This document shows positions 1 to 7,644 of a DNA stretch of 64,000 nucleotides, one piece after another (position 1 is the first letter of the stretch; each line of letters begins with the position of its first letter). The notes under the pieces were generated by a model. That model was given only the letters and a program-made list of their open reading frames with translations, did not search any database and had not been told where the DNA came from. Position numbers and translations under genes: made by a program. The stretch comes from Parvibaculaceae bacterium (GTDB taxonomy: Bacteria; Pseudomonadota; Alphaproteobacteria; Parvibaculales; Parvibaculaceae), in the NCBI GenBank assembly GCA_019636015.1, contig JAHBYJ010000001.1:62001-126000 (forward strand), written 5' to 3'.

Positions 1-357
1 GCCGACGATCGAGCTTTCGTTCTGGAGGTCGTTGTGAAGGCCGAGGCCCTTGGCCGCGAGATGGTCGCGGATCACGGCCATGGCGAGGTTGCTGCCGTCC
101 TTGCCGCCATATTCCTTCGGCAGCGCAAAGCGCAAATGGCCGGCCTTGTCGGCGCGGCGGCGCATTTCGCCCAGAAGCGCTTCCCACTCATGGCGCGGCA
201 GACCTTCATTGTCCCAATCGGTGCGCGCATGTTCGCGGCGATGGTCGAAGAACCGCTCATTGTCGTCCTGCGCCTGAAGCGGCTTGATTTCCTTTTCGAT
301 AAAATCGTCGAGAACGGCGAGATAGTCCGTGATCTCTTTTGGAATCCTGAAATCCAT
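1..357 (-). CDS. Acyl-CoA dehydrogenase, N-terminal part (cut by window edge)
   Basis: This is the first 119 codons of a gene that continues beyond base 1. The translation begins MDFRIPKEITDYL and has the helical N-terminal domain of acyl-CoA dehydrogenases, with the typical LPKEYGGKDGSN segment near residue 86. Such enzymes use FAD to introduce the alpha-beta double bond in acyl-CoA and pass electrons to ETF. The catalytic and FAD-binding parts lie outside the window, so chain-length preference cannot be judged. It is divergent from the helicase at 709. Family assignment is firm; substrate is unknown. Confidence 0.85.
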   Translation of the reverse strand, partial: MDFRIPKEITDYLAVLDDFIEKEIKPLQAQDDNERFFDHRREHARTDWDNEGLPRHEWEALLGEMRRRADKAGHLRFALPKEYGGKDGSNLAMAVIRDHLAAKGLGLHNDLQNESSIVG

Positions 358-708
358 GGAAAGCCTCCCTCTGCCCTCCGTGATCCGCAACCGGCCCGGA
401 GGATGTTTTGAGATATCGATGGGATCACTATAGACAGCGGTCCAGTTTCTTAAAGGCCGCGCGCCCGGCGCTTTCCGCACGAGGCCCGGCGACGCTGGGG
501 AAGGCGCGACAAAATTTCCGCGTTAACGATTTGTCTGCTTAAGCCGTTGACCAGACACAAGATTTAGCCGTGAACGAAGCCGGAAAACGACGCGGTCACC
601 GATTCGGACCCGGTTCGTTCGCCCAATATTCCGATCGTTAATTCGCCAAGGGTTAATGGGGCCGGCCTTGCTTCCGGCCCCAATTGCGCGGAAGGTGCGC
701 CTTCGATC
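358..708. other. Divergent intergenic region, no gene seen
   Basis: 351 bases separate the divergent acyl-CoA dehydrogenase and helicase genes. I see no small ORF with a ribosome binding site and no RNA gene. The part from about 520 to 660 is richer in A+T, with GTTAAC and two GTTAAT copies, and probably carries the promoters, but I could not fit a convincing -35/-10 pair. Confidence 0.4.
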
Positions 709-3700
709 ATGAGTACCGGCCCCCTTCATTCCTCCGACGAAAGACTGCGCGACGGCATCGCGGAGCGCCGGCGCATCACGGCCGTGCTCGGGCCGACCAA
801 TACGGGCAAGACGCATCTCGCCATCGAGCGGATGATGGCGCATGAGAGCGGCATGATCGGCCTGCCGCTCCGGCTTCTCGCCCGCGAGGTCTATGACCGG
901 GTCGCGAAAGCGAAGGGAGCGAGGGCCGTCGCACTGATCACCGGCGAGGAGAAAATACTCCCCGCCTCGGCGCGTTATTATGTCTGCACCGTCGAGGCCA
1001 TGCCGCTCGACCGCGAGGTCGAATTCCTCGCCATCGACGAAATCCAGCTGGCCGCCGACCGCGAACGCGGCCACACCTTCACCGACCGTCTGCTGCGATC
1101 GCGCGGCCGCTCCGAGACCATGATGCTCGGCTCGGAAACCGTGCGCGGCCTGATCCAGAAGCTGCTGCCCGACACGCGCTTCGTGAGCCGGCCGCGATTT
1201 TCGGAACTTTCATGGACCGGCTCGAAAAAGATCACGCGGCTGCCGCGCCGTTCGGCCATCGTCGCCTTCTCCGCCGACCAGGTCTATGCGATCGCGGAAC
1301 TGATCCGCCGCCAGCGCGGCGGTGCGGCCGTGGTGATGGGCGCCTTGAGCCCGCGCACCCGCAACGCACAGGTGGCGCTCTACCAGTCGGGCGAAGTGGA
1401 TTTTCTCGTGGCCACCGACGCAATCGGCATGGGCCTCAACATGGATGTCGACCATGTGGCCTTTGCCTCCACGCAGAAATTCGACGGCCGCCACCTGCGC
1501 CCTCTCGGCGTTGCAGAACTCGCGCAGATCGCGGGCCGCGCCGGCCGCTACATGAACAACGGCACCTTCGGCACGACAGGCGATGCCGCCGCTCTCCCTG
1601 AAGACGTCATTTCGCGCATCGAGAACCATCAGTTCGAACCGGAACGTGTCTTCCAGTGGCGAAATCCGCATCTCGACTTCACCTCGGTTCAGGCCCTGAT
1701 ACGCAGCCTCGAGGCACCGCCCGGCAGGCCGGGCCTGATGCGCGCGCAGACCGCAGATGACCTCGAGGCGCTCGAGCGCATGAGCCGGATGCCGGAAATC
1801 GCCGCCCTTGCCCGCTCGCCCCACGCAATCCGCCGCCTCTGGGAAGTGGCGCAGGTACCCGACTTCCGCAAGACACTTGCAAGCGAGCATGCCTCGCTTC
1901 TCGCCCGGCTCTATCTCTTCCTGATGGAACCGGGCGGCGATACGCCCGGACGCATCCCCGATGACTGGCTAGATCGCCAGATCGGCAAGCTCGACCGTTC
2001 CGATGGCGACATCGATGTGCTTGCCACACGCCTCGCGCATATGCGGACCTGGTCCTATGTGGCAAACCGGGCGGATTGGCTGCACAATCCTGCGCATTGG
2101 CAGGAGCGCGCGCGTAATATAGAGGATAGGCTGTCCGACGCGCTTCACGAGCGATTGACGCAGCGGTTTGTCGACAGGCGCACCAGCGTATTGATGAAAC
2201 GTCTGCGCCAGAACGAGGATCTTATGGCGGCTGTAAATGGCGATGGCGAGGTTCTGGTCGAAGGCGAGTATGCCGGCCATCTCGAAGGTTTTGTGTTTGT
2301 GCCGGATCCCCGCGCGGATGGCGAGCAGGCGCGCGTGCTTCGTGCGGCCGCCGATCAGGCGCTGGTCTCCGAAATCGCGACGCGCGCAGATCGCCTGACG
2401 ACCGCGCCCGACGCCGATATTGCGCTGTCGGAGCATGGCCGCATCGTCTGGGCCGGCCACCCGGTCGCCGAACTGCGCGGCAGCGACAACATCCTTCAGC
2501 CGCGCGTGGAGCTCATCACAGGCGAGCAACTTCATGGACCCGCGAAGGAAGCCGTGCAGTCCCGCCTCGACGCTTGGCTGAAGATGCATGTGACGCAGGT
2601 TCTTGCGCCGCTCGTCGCGTTGCGCGATGCCACCGATATCGAAGGCCTGGCGCGCGGCATCGCCTTCCAGCTTGTCGAGAATCTCGGCACGCTTGCGCGC
2701 GAAACCGTGGCGGAAGATCTCCGCTCGCTCGACCAGGCGGCACGCGGCCAGCTCCGCAAGCATGGCGTACGCTTCGGGGCCTATTCCGTTTTCATCCCGG
2801 CGCTGCTGAAGCCCGCGCCCGCGCGTCTCAAACTCACGCTCTGGGCGCTTGCCCGCAAGGATGCCGACGAGCCTTTCGCGGGCCTCCCAGCCGCGCCGGC
2901 GCCCGGCCTCACCTCCGTCCCGGCGGAACCCGCCGCTCCTCAGGGCTTCTATGCCGCGCTTGGCTTCCGCGTTTGCGGGACACGCGCCGTGCGCCTCGAC
3001 ATGCTGGAGCGCGTCGCCGATCTCATCCGCCCGGTGATCGCATCCCGCGCCTATAATGGCGGCTTCGTGGTGACGCCGGACCTGATGTCGCTTGTCGGCT
3101 GTTCGGGCGAGGAATTCGCGGGTCTGCTGCGCGGCCTTGGCTATCGCTCGCAGGTCGAAAAGATCGTTCCGCCCGCGCCGGCGGCCCCTGTTGCGGAAGC
3201 ACCCGCTGCCGCCGAGCCTGCGGCAGATGCCCCCGCAGCAGACGCAGCACCTGCGGAAGAAGAAGGGACAGCACCCGAAGCCGTGACGGAAGAACCTGTG
3301 GCCGAAGCGACTGCAAAGCCGGAAGCCGAAGCTGCGCCGCAGGACGGCAGCGCGGAAGCCGCAGCGGTGGAAGCACCGCCTGCCGAACCCGTCGAGATGG
3401 AAATCTGGCGTCCTTCGCGCCGCCGTCACGGAGGCGAGGCAAACCGCAAGCCCCGCCGCGACCGCAATCGCGCCGAAACCGCCGCACCGGGACAGCCCGG
3501 CGAGCGCCGCGAAGGCGAACGCCGCAATGAAGGCGGCAAGCACGAAGGCCGCAAGCAGGACAACAAGCATCGCCATGGCGGCAAGCCGCCGCGCCGGGAT
3601 GCGAAGCACGACAAGCCGCGCGACTATGGCTTCAGCAAGCCGAAGCCTCGCGACCGCGAACCCGATCCGGATTCGCCCTTCGCCAAGCTTGCCATCCTGA

Positions 3701-3723
3701 AAGAGCGCAACCGGACCAGTTGA
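709..3723 (+). CDS. Suv3-like DExH-box RNA helicase with low-complexity C-terminal tail
   Basis: 1004-residue helicase of the superfamily 2 Suv3/MgpS type. Walker A GPTNTGKT is at residues 28-35, the DEIQ (DExH) box at 110-113, and motif VI QIAGRAGR near 275-282. These predict ATP-dependent unwinding of RNA; mitochondrial Suv3 works with the RNA degradosome. After about residue 820 the protein becomes Ala/Pro/Glu-rich, then strongly basic (Arg/Lys/His), a tail likely to bind RNA. The start ATG is the first in frame. It is followed by the S4 gene after 4 bases, an order common in alphaproteobacteria. The biological substrate cannot be read from the sequence. Confidence 0.9.
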   Translation: MSTGPLHSSDERLRDGIAERRRITAVLGPTNTGKTHLAIERMMAHESGMIGLPLRLLAREVYDRVAKAKGARAVALITGEEKILPASARYYVCTVEAMPLDREVEFLAIDEIQLAADRERGHTFTDRLLRSRGRSETMMLGSETVRGLIQKLLPDTRFVSRPRFSELSWTGSKKITRLPRRSAIVAFSADQVYAIAELIRRQRGGAAVVMGALSPRTRNAQVALYQSGEVDFLVATDAIGMGLNMDVDHVAFASTQKFDGRHLRPLGVAELAQIAGRAGRYMNNGTFGTTGDAAALPEDVISRIENHQFEPERVFQWRNPHLDFTSVQALIRSLEAPPGRPGLMRAQTADDLEALERMSRMPEIAALARSPHAIRRLWEVAQVPDFRKTLASEHASLLARLYLFLMEPGGDTPGRIPDDWLDRQIGKLDRSDGDIDVLATRLAHMRTWSYVANRADWLHNPAHWQERARNIEDRLSDALHERLTQRFVDRRTSVLMKRLRQNEDLMAAVNGDGEVLVEGEYAGHLEGFVFVPDPRADGEQARVLRAAADQALVSEIATRADRLTTAPDADIALSEHGRIVWAGHPVAELRGSDNILQPRVELITGEQLHGPAKEAVQSRLDAWLKMHVTQVLAPLVALRDATDIEGLARGIAFQLVENLGTLARETVAEDLRSLDQAARGQLRKHGVRFGAYSVFIPALLKPAPARLKLTLWALARKDADEPFAGLPAAPAPGLTSVPAEPAAPQGFYAALGFRVCGTRAVRLDMLERVADLIRPVIASRAYNGGFVVTPDLMSLVGCSGEEFAGLLRGLGYRSQVEKIVPPAPAAPVAEAPAAAEPAADAPAADAAPAEEEGTAPEAVTEEPVAEATAKPEAEAAPQDGSAEAAAVEAPPAEPVEMEIWRPSRRRHGGEANRKPRRDRNRAETAAPGQPGERREGERRNEGGKHEGRKQDNKHRHGGKPPRRDAKHDKPRDYGFSKPKPRDREPDPDSPFAKLAILKERNRTS

Positions 3724-3727
3724 CGAT

Positions 3728-4117
3728 ATGAGCGCGGAAACCGGCCAGCCGGGGCAACGCATCGATCGCTGGCTGTGGCAGGCGCGCTTCCTGAAAAGCC
3801 GGTCGCTTGCGAGCGGCTTCGTCGAAACCGGCAGGCTCCGCGTGAACGGAGAGCGCATCGGCAAGGCAAGCCGCCTCGTGCGGCCGGGTGACATTCTCAC
3901 CTTCCCGCTCGGACCTCATATCCGCGTCGTGAAGATTCTCGCCTTGCCCGTTCGCCGGGGCCCCGCACCTGAAGCGCGTGCCCTGTATGAAGACCTCGAC
4001 CCTCCTATGCCGGCGCCCAGGCCGGAAGAAGGAGCGCCGAGCGGCCGCGAACCCGGAACGGGAAGACCGACCAAGAAGGACCGCCGCTCCATCGACGCGC
4101 TGACGAAAGACGACTAA
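3728..4117 (+). CDS. S4-domain RNA-binding protein, Hsp15-like
   Basis: 129-residue protein with an S4 RNA-binding fold in its first 60 residues: RIDRWLWQARFLKSRSLA followed by GRLRVNGERIGKASRLVRPGD. This arrangement is typical of HslR/Hsp15, which binds 50S subunits carrying stranded nascent chains. The C-terminal half is Pro/Arg/Lys-rich and probably disordered. It lies 4 bases after the helicase and is surely co-transcribed with it, which supports a shared role in RNA or ribosome handling. The S4 call is firm; the Hsp15 function is by family resemblance only. Confidence 0.88.
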   Translation: MSAETGQPGQRIDRWLWQARFLKSRSLASGFVETGRLRVNGERIGKASRLVRPGDILTFPLGPHIRVVKILALPVRRGPAPEARALYEDLDPPMPAPRPEEGAPSGREPGTGRPTKKDRRSIDALTKDD

Positions 4118-4173
4118 TTCACAATTTTCTGCGTGGTTGAAAATCATCGCCGCGCGCTGTAAGTGAAATTTCG

Positions 4174-4638
4174 ATGCTGACCAAGATCAAATCCTTCCTG
4201 CTCGGCGCTGCCGAGGAAAAGCGCGACGAGGCGGAGGATCTGCGCATTGCTGTCGTGGCGCTGCTGGTGCGCGCGGCGACGGCCGATGCGGATTTCGGCT
4301 CCGAGGAAAAGGAGACGATCCGCCGGATCGTGAGCGAATGCTTCGATCTGGCGCCGGAGGAAGTGAGCGCCCTGATCGAGGCGGCGAAGACGGAGGAAGC
4401 CGAAACCCTCGACCTTCACCGCTGGACCCAATCGGTGAAGCGGGCCTATAGCGAGGACGAGCGGGTCCAGCTGATCGAGAGAATGTGGGAAGTCGTCTAT
4501 TCCGACGGCGTTCTCGACGACTACGAAGCCAATCTGTTGCGGCGCGTTGCCGGCCTGATATACGTTCCCGACCGTCTGTCGGGCGAAGCGCGCCAGCGCG
4601 TGATGGCCAGGCTGGGCGTGATGCCCCGGAAGGATTGA
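4174..4638 (+). CDS. TerB-family (DjlA N-domain-like) protein
   Basis: 154-residue all-helical acidic protein. The segments LLVRAATADADFGSEEKETI and MWEVVYSDGVLDDYEANL form the duplicated helical TerB pattern with acidic residues that can bind metal. The start ATG follows an AT-containing gap of 56 bases after the S4 gene. TerB domains occur alone in many alphaproteobacteria, usually unconnected with tellurite; no other ter gene is present here. Its role in this helicase/S4/ferredoxin block is unknown. Confidence 0.8.
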   Translation: MLTKIKSFLLGAAEEKRDEAEDLRIAVVALLVRAATADADFGSEEKETIRRIVSECFDLAPEEVSALIEAAKTEEAETLDLHRWTQSVKRAYSEDERVQLIERMWEVVYSDGVLDDYEANLLRRVAGLIYVPDRLSGEARQRVMARLGVMPRKD

Positions 4639-4699
4639 GAGGTTCGGGGAAACCCGATCGAAGTGACGGCGCCGGACCGCCGCGCTACTGGAGACTGCG

Positions 4700-5038
4700 A
4701 TGACCTATGTCGTGACCGAAGCCTGCATCCGCTGCAAATACATGGATTGCGTGGAAGTCTGCCCCGTCGATTGCTTCTACGAGGGCGAGAACATGCTGGT
4801 CATCCACCCCGACGAATGCATCGACTGCGGCGTTTGCGAACCGGAATGCCCCGCCGAGGCCATCAAGCCGGACACGGAGCCTGGGCTCGAGAAGTGGCTC
4901 GAGGTCAATTCCGAATATGCGTCCAAGTGGCCGAATATCACCATAAAGCGGGACCCGCCCGCCGATGCCGACGAGTGGCAGGGTGTCGGCGGCAAGTTCG
5001 ACGAGCATTTCAGCCCGGAGCCCGGCGAGGGCGACTGA
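4700..5038 (+). CDS. fdxA: 7Fe ferredoxin FdxA
   Basis: 112-residue ferredoxin of the [3Fe-4S][4Fe-4S] type. The N-terminal half carries Cys at [18 protein letters not shown] and [12 protein letters not shown], the expected 7Fe pattern in which one CxxC has an altered position. It is a small cytosolic electron carrier. The length, the [14 protein letters not shown] start and the C-terminal extension ([18 protein letters not shown]) match the alphaproteobacterial FdxA family. It lies between the TerB-like gene and carD, a commonly seen order. Electron donors and acceptors are not indicated by the context. Confidence 0.93.
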   Translation: MTYVVTEACIRCKYMDCVEVCPVDCFYEGENMLVIHPDECIDCGVCEPECPAEAIKPDTEPGLEKWLEVNSEYASKWPNITIKRDPPADADEWQGVGGKFDEHFSPEPGEGD

Positions 5039-5249
5039 GCCTGGTCCATTCCGGCACGCCGGAACCCGGGAAAGCCGCAGAAATCTGCGAAGATTTCGCC
5101 CTATCCCCCTGTGTTAACTATCCTTTTTGCGCCCTGCCTTCCAAAGGCGGGGATTCTGTGCTATATATGTCGCACTGAAAATTTCCGCTTACAGCCCTGC
5201 TCCGGCCGGAAGATAGCTTACCGTCCGGGCGCAAAAAGGTTGCTGACAT

Positions 5250-5386
5250 AGCCCGGAGGGAAAGACGGCGATCTGAAGCTGCGCCGGGCTACCGGCCGTC
5301 CCCGCAATGTCGCAGGGACTGGCTGTGGTCTTCGTACTCGGGAGGGGAGTGTCGGGCGCGGGCGCAAGTCCGGCCGGGCCCTTGCG
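5250..5386 (+). promoter_or_regulatory. Structured leader upstream of carD (three consecutive hairpins)
   Basis: The 461-base gap between fdxA and the carD start contains no convincing gene, but three hairpins follow one another: AGCCCGG (5250-5256) pairs with CCGGGCT (5284-5290), GTCCC (5298-5302) with GGGAC (5315-5319), and CGCAAG (5363-5368) with CTTGCG (5381-5386). An AT-rich CTATATAT at 5161 could be part of a -10 element. I compared it by eye with cobalamin, TPP, SAM and glycine riboswitches, tmRNA, RNase P and SRP RNA and found no match. It may be a long 5' leader of carD or an independent small RNA. Confidence 0.35.
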
Positions 5387-5499
5387 ATGGCGAGGCTCAA
5401 GGCGGCCTGGGTGGAAAATGAAACGCGAAGCCGGTGAGAAAGATTCATGTCCTTCTTCCGGCCTTTGGAATTGAGAAAGGCTGGGTACAGGTAGAGACG

Positions 5500-6555
5500 A
5501 TGGCGAGCAAAACCACGAAGTCCCCCAAGTCGAAGCCCGCGGCGGCGAAGACAAAGGCCGCGGCGGCAAAACCGGCGGCCAAGGCCCGCGCAACGGCCGC
5601 TACGGCCAAGACGAAGCCGGCCAAGGCGGCGCCGAAGAGCAAGGCTGCCGCAAAACCCGCCGCCAAGCCCAAGGCTCCCGCGAAAGCGAAGGCAGCGCCC
5701 AAGGCCGCCGCGAAACCTGCCGCCGGCAAGGCCGCGGCAAAACCTGCTGCGAAGCCGAAGGCCAAAGCCGCACCGGCCAAACCCGCGCCTGAGAAGGCCG
5801 CCGAGAAAACCGCTGCCGAGAAGAAGCTCGGCACACGGCCGAGCAATGCAGCAAGCAAGCTGATGGCGGCGGCGAAGAGCCGCGCCGAGAAGGCAACCAA
5901 GGCGGCGGCGGAAAAGACTGTGCCTGAGAAGCAGGCAGCTCCCCAGAAGCCGGCGGCAAAGACCGAAGCCCCGAAGGCGAAGGCAGCTGAGCCGGCAAAG
6001 CCCGCTGCGCCGAAGCCGAACTTCAAGGCCAAGGAATTTGTGGTCTATCCGGCCCATGGCGTTGGCCAGATTCTCGAAATCGAGGAACAGGAAGTCGCCG
6101 GACACAGGCTCGAGCTCTTCGTCATCAATTTCGACAAGGAAAAGATGACGCTGCGCGTTCCCACCAACAAGGCGAATGCCGTTGGTATGCGCAAGCTCTC
6201 CGACGCAGGTGTCGTCGACTCCGCGATCGAGACGCTGCGTGGCCGCGCCCGGATCAAGCGCACCATGTGGAGCCGCCGCGCGCAGGAATATGAGGCGAAG
6301 ATCAACTCCGGCGATCTGATCTCGATTGCGGAAGTGGTGCGCGACCTCTATCGCTCCGAGCGCCAGCCGGAACAGTCCTATTCCGAGCGTCAGCTTTATG
6401 AAGCCGCACTCGACCGCATGGCGCGCGAAGTCGCCGCGGTGGAGCGGATTGGCGAGGACGCGGCCATCCAGCGCGTGGAACAGGCCCTGCAGGGAACCGG
6501 GAAGCGCGACAAGGCGGAAAAGGACGGTGAGGAGAGCAGCAGCGAGGCTGCCTGA
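5500..6555 (+). CDS. CarD-family transcription regulator with long Ala/Lys-rich N-terminal extension
   Basis: 351-residue protein. Residues 1 to about 173 are a repetitive Ala/Lys/Pro sequence resembling histone H1 tails. From about residue 174 (KAKEFVVYPAHGVGQI) the CarD/CdnL RNA-polymerase-interaction domain begins, followed by a helical C-terminal DNA-binding region to about 335. CarD proteins bind the RNA polymerase beta subunit and stabilise open complexes, notably at rRNA promoters. I chose ATG at 5500; a GTG at 5434 would add 22 residues without family support. A strong terminator follows. Alphaproteobacterial CarD proteins are usually much shorter, so the basic tail is notable. Confidence 0.88.
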   Translation: MASKTTKSPKSKPAAAKTKAAAAKPAAKARATAATAKTKPAKAAPKSKAAAKPAAKPKAPAKAKAAPKAAAKPAAGKAAAKPAAKPKAKAAPAKPAPEKAAEKTAAEKKLGTRPSNAASKLMAAAKSRAEKATKAAAEKTVPEKQAAPQKPAAKTEAPKAKAAEPAKPAAPKPNFKAKEFVVYPAHGVGQILEIEEQEVAGHRLELFVINFDKEKMTLRVPTNKANAVGMRKLSDAGVVDSAIETLRGRARIKRTMWSRRAQEYEAKINSGDLISIAEVVRDLYRSERQPEQSYSERQLYEAALDRMAREVAAVERIGEDAAIQRVEQALQGTGKRDKAEKDGEESSSEAA

Positions 6556-6578
6556 CCTGCCTCACGCAGACGTTACCG

Positions 6579-6608
6579 AAAAGCCCGGCAGAAACGCCGG
6601 GCTTTTTT
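6579..6608 (+). terminator. Rho-independent terminator of carD
   Basis: Stem AAAGCCCGGC (6580-6589) with a short loop and GCCGGGC followed by a run of six T residues. It sits 25 bases after the carD stop codon and isolates carD from the downstream sigma-factor gene. Confidence 0.9.
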
Positions 6609-6637
6609 GTTTCCACTTTTAAATCACGGAAAGAAAA

Positions 6638-6662
6638 GGAACATCTGATCAGCTCGGCGGTT
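6638..6662 (+). promoter_or_regulatory. EcfG-type (general stress response) promoter candidate for rpoH
   Basis: GGAAC at 6638-6642 is followed, after 16 bases, by GGTT at 6659-6662. The known alphaproteobacterial EcfG consensus is GGAAC-N16/17-CGTT, so one position differs. It lies between the carD terminator and the sigma-factor gene and would give a leader of roughly 75-80 bases. In Sinorhizobium meliloti rpoH2 is under the EcfG factor RpoE2, which agrees with this reading. Confidence 0.5.
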
Positions 6663-6747
6663 TTTACAGCAGGAAGGACGAATTGAAAACGAGGCGCGGG
6701 GCATGGTCCAGCCTTGCCTTTGCGCCGTAAGAAAGAGGAGTGAACGG

Positions 6748-7641
6748 GTGGTACATATGGACACTCCTGAGACACAGCGGGCCAATCGCCGTTTCATGAA
6801 GCGCGCCATGACGGTGCCGCTCCTCGACGAGGAGCGGGAATTCGATCTCGCGCGGCGCTGGAAACACGACAGAGACGAGCACGCGCTGCACGAGTTGACG
6901 CGCGCCTATATGCGGCTCGTCATCTCGCTGGCGACGCGCTTCCGCAATTACGGCCTGCCCTATGGCGACCTCATTCAGGAAGGCAATGTCGGCCTGATGC
7001 AGGCGGCTGCGCGCTTCGAGCCCGAGCGCGGTGTCCGCTTTTCGACTTATGCGACATGGTGGATCAGAGCCGCGATCCAGGACTACATCCTGCGGAACTG
7101 GTCCATCGTGCGGACGGGCACCACGGCGGCGCACAAGTCGCTCTTCTTCAATCTCCGGCGCCTGCGCAGCCTGATCGACAACGGCACGCGCCAGCACCTG
7201 ACGGAAGAGGACCGCATCTTCATCGCGAAGCGGCTCGGGGTCGGCACCGCGGATGTGGAGGCGATCGACGCACGGCTGATGGCGGGCGACCGCTCGCTGA
7301 ACACGCCCGTGAGCGAAGCCTCGACCGAGAACACGGTGGAGTGGCAGGACCTCCTGACCTGCGATCGCCAGCTTCCCGACGAGGAAGTGATGGAATCGCA
7401 TGACAGCGAGAGGCGCTCGAAATGGATCGGCGAGGCACTCGAAACCCTGAGCGAGCGCGAACTCACCATCATCAAGGAACGGCGGCTGCGCGACGAGGCG
7501 GTGACGCTCGAGATGCTCGGCGAACGGCTCGGTATTTCCAAGGAACGGGTCCGCCAGATCGAGCATGCGGCGCTGAAGAAGATGCGCCGCGCGCTTCTCG
7601 ACCGCGTGCCGGATCCGGAAGAAGCGGGTCTCCTCGCCTGA
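6748..7641 (+). CDS. rpoH: RNA polymerase sigma-32 family factor, RpoH2-like
   Basis: 297-residue sigma-70 family factor. Region 2 is clear (GLPYGDLIQEGNVGLMQA; RFSTYATWWIRAAIQDYIL), the RpoH signature is present as AAHKSLFFNLRRLR, and region 4.2 has the helix-turn-helix ERLGISKERVRQIEHAALKK. It directs polymerase to heat-shock or stress promoters. GTG at 6748 is chosen because GAGGAG (6735-6740) lies 7 bases upstream; ATG at 6757 would be 16 bases from it. An EcfG-like promoter upstream suggests control by the general stress response. It is convergent with the M48 protease gene, three bases away. Confidence 0.9.
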   Translation: MVHMDTPETQRANRRFMKRAMTVPLLDEEREFDLARRWKHDRDEHALHELTRAYMRLVISLATRFRNYGLPYGDLIQEGNVGLMQAAARFEPERGVRFSTYATWWIRAAIQDYILRNWSIVRTGTTAAHKSLFFNLRRLRSLIDNGTRQHLTEEDRIFIAKRLGVGTADVEAIDARLMAGDRSLNTPVSEASTENTVEWQDLLTCDRQLPDEEVMESHDSERRSKWIGEALETLSERELTIIKERRLRDEAVTLEMLGERLGISKERVRQIEHAALKKMRRALLDRVPDPEEAGLLA

Positions 7642-7644
7642 CTT

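Noticed and set aside
1969..3900. 643-residue minus-strand reading frame opposite the helicase
   Set aside because: No family features and fully overlapped by the well-supported helicase and S4 genes.
4174..4638. Tellurite resistance from the TerB-like protein
   Set aside because: Stand-alone TerB domains are common and no other ter gene is present.
5250..5440. Fragments resembling a cobalamin riboswitch (CCCCGCAA, GAAGCCGGTGAG) before carD
   Set aside because: The conserved B12 box and the order of elements are missing and no B12-related gene follows.
5218..6105. Leu/Arg/Gly-rich minus-strand frame opposite carD
   Set aside because: It is the complement of the Ala/Lys repeat region and has no ribosome site.
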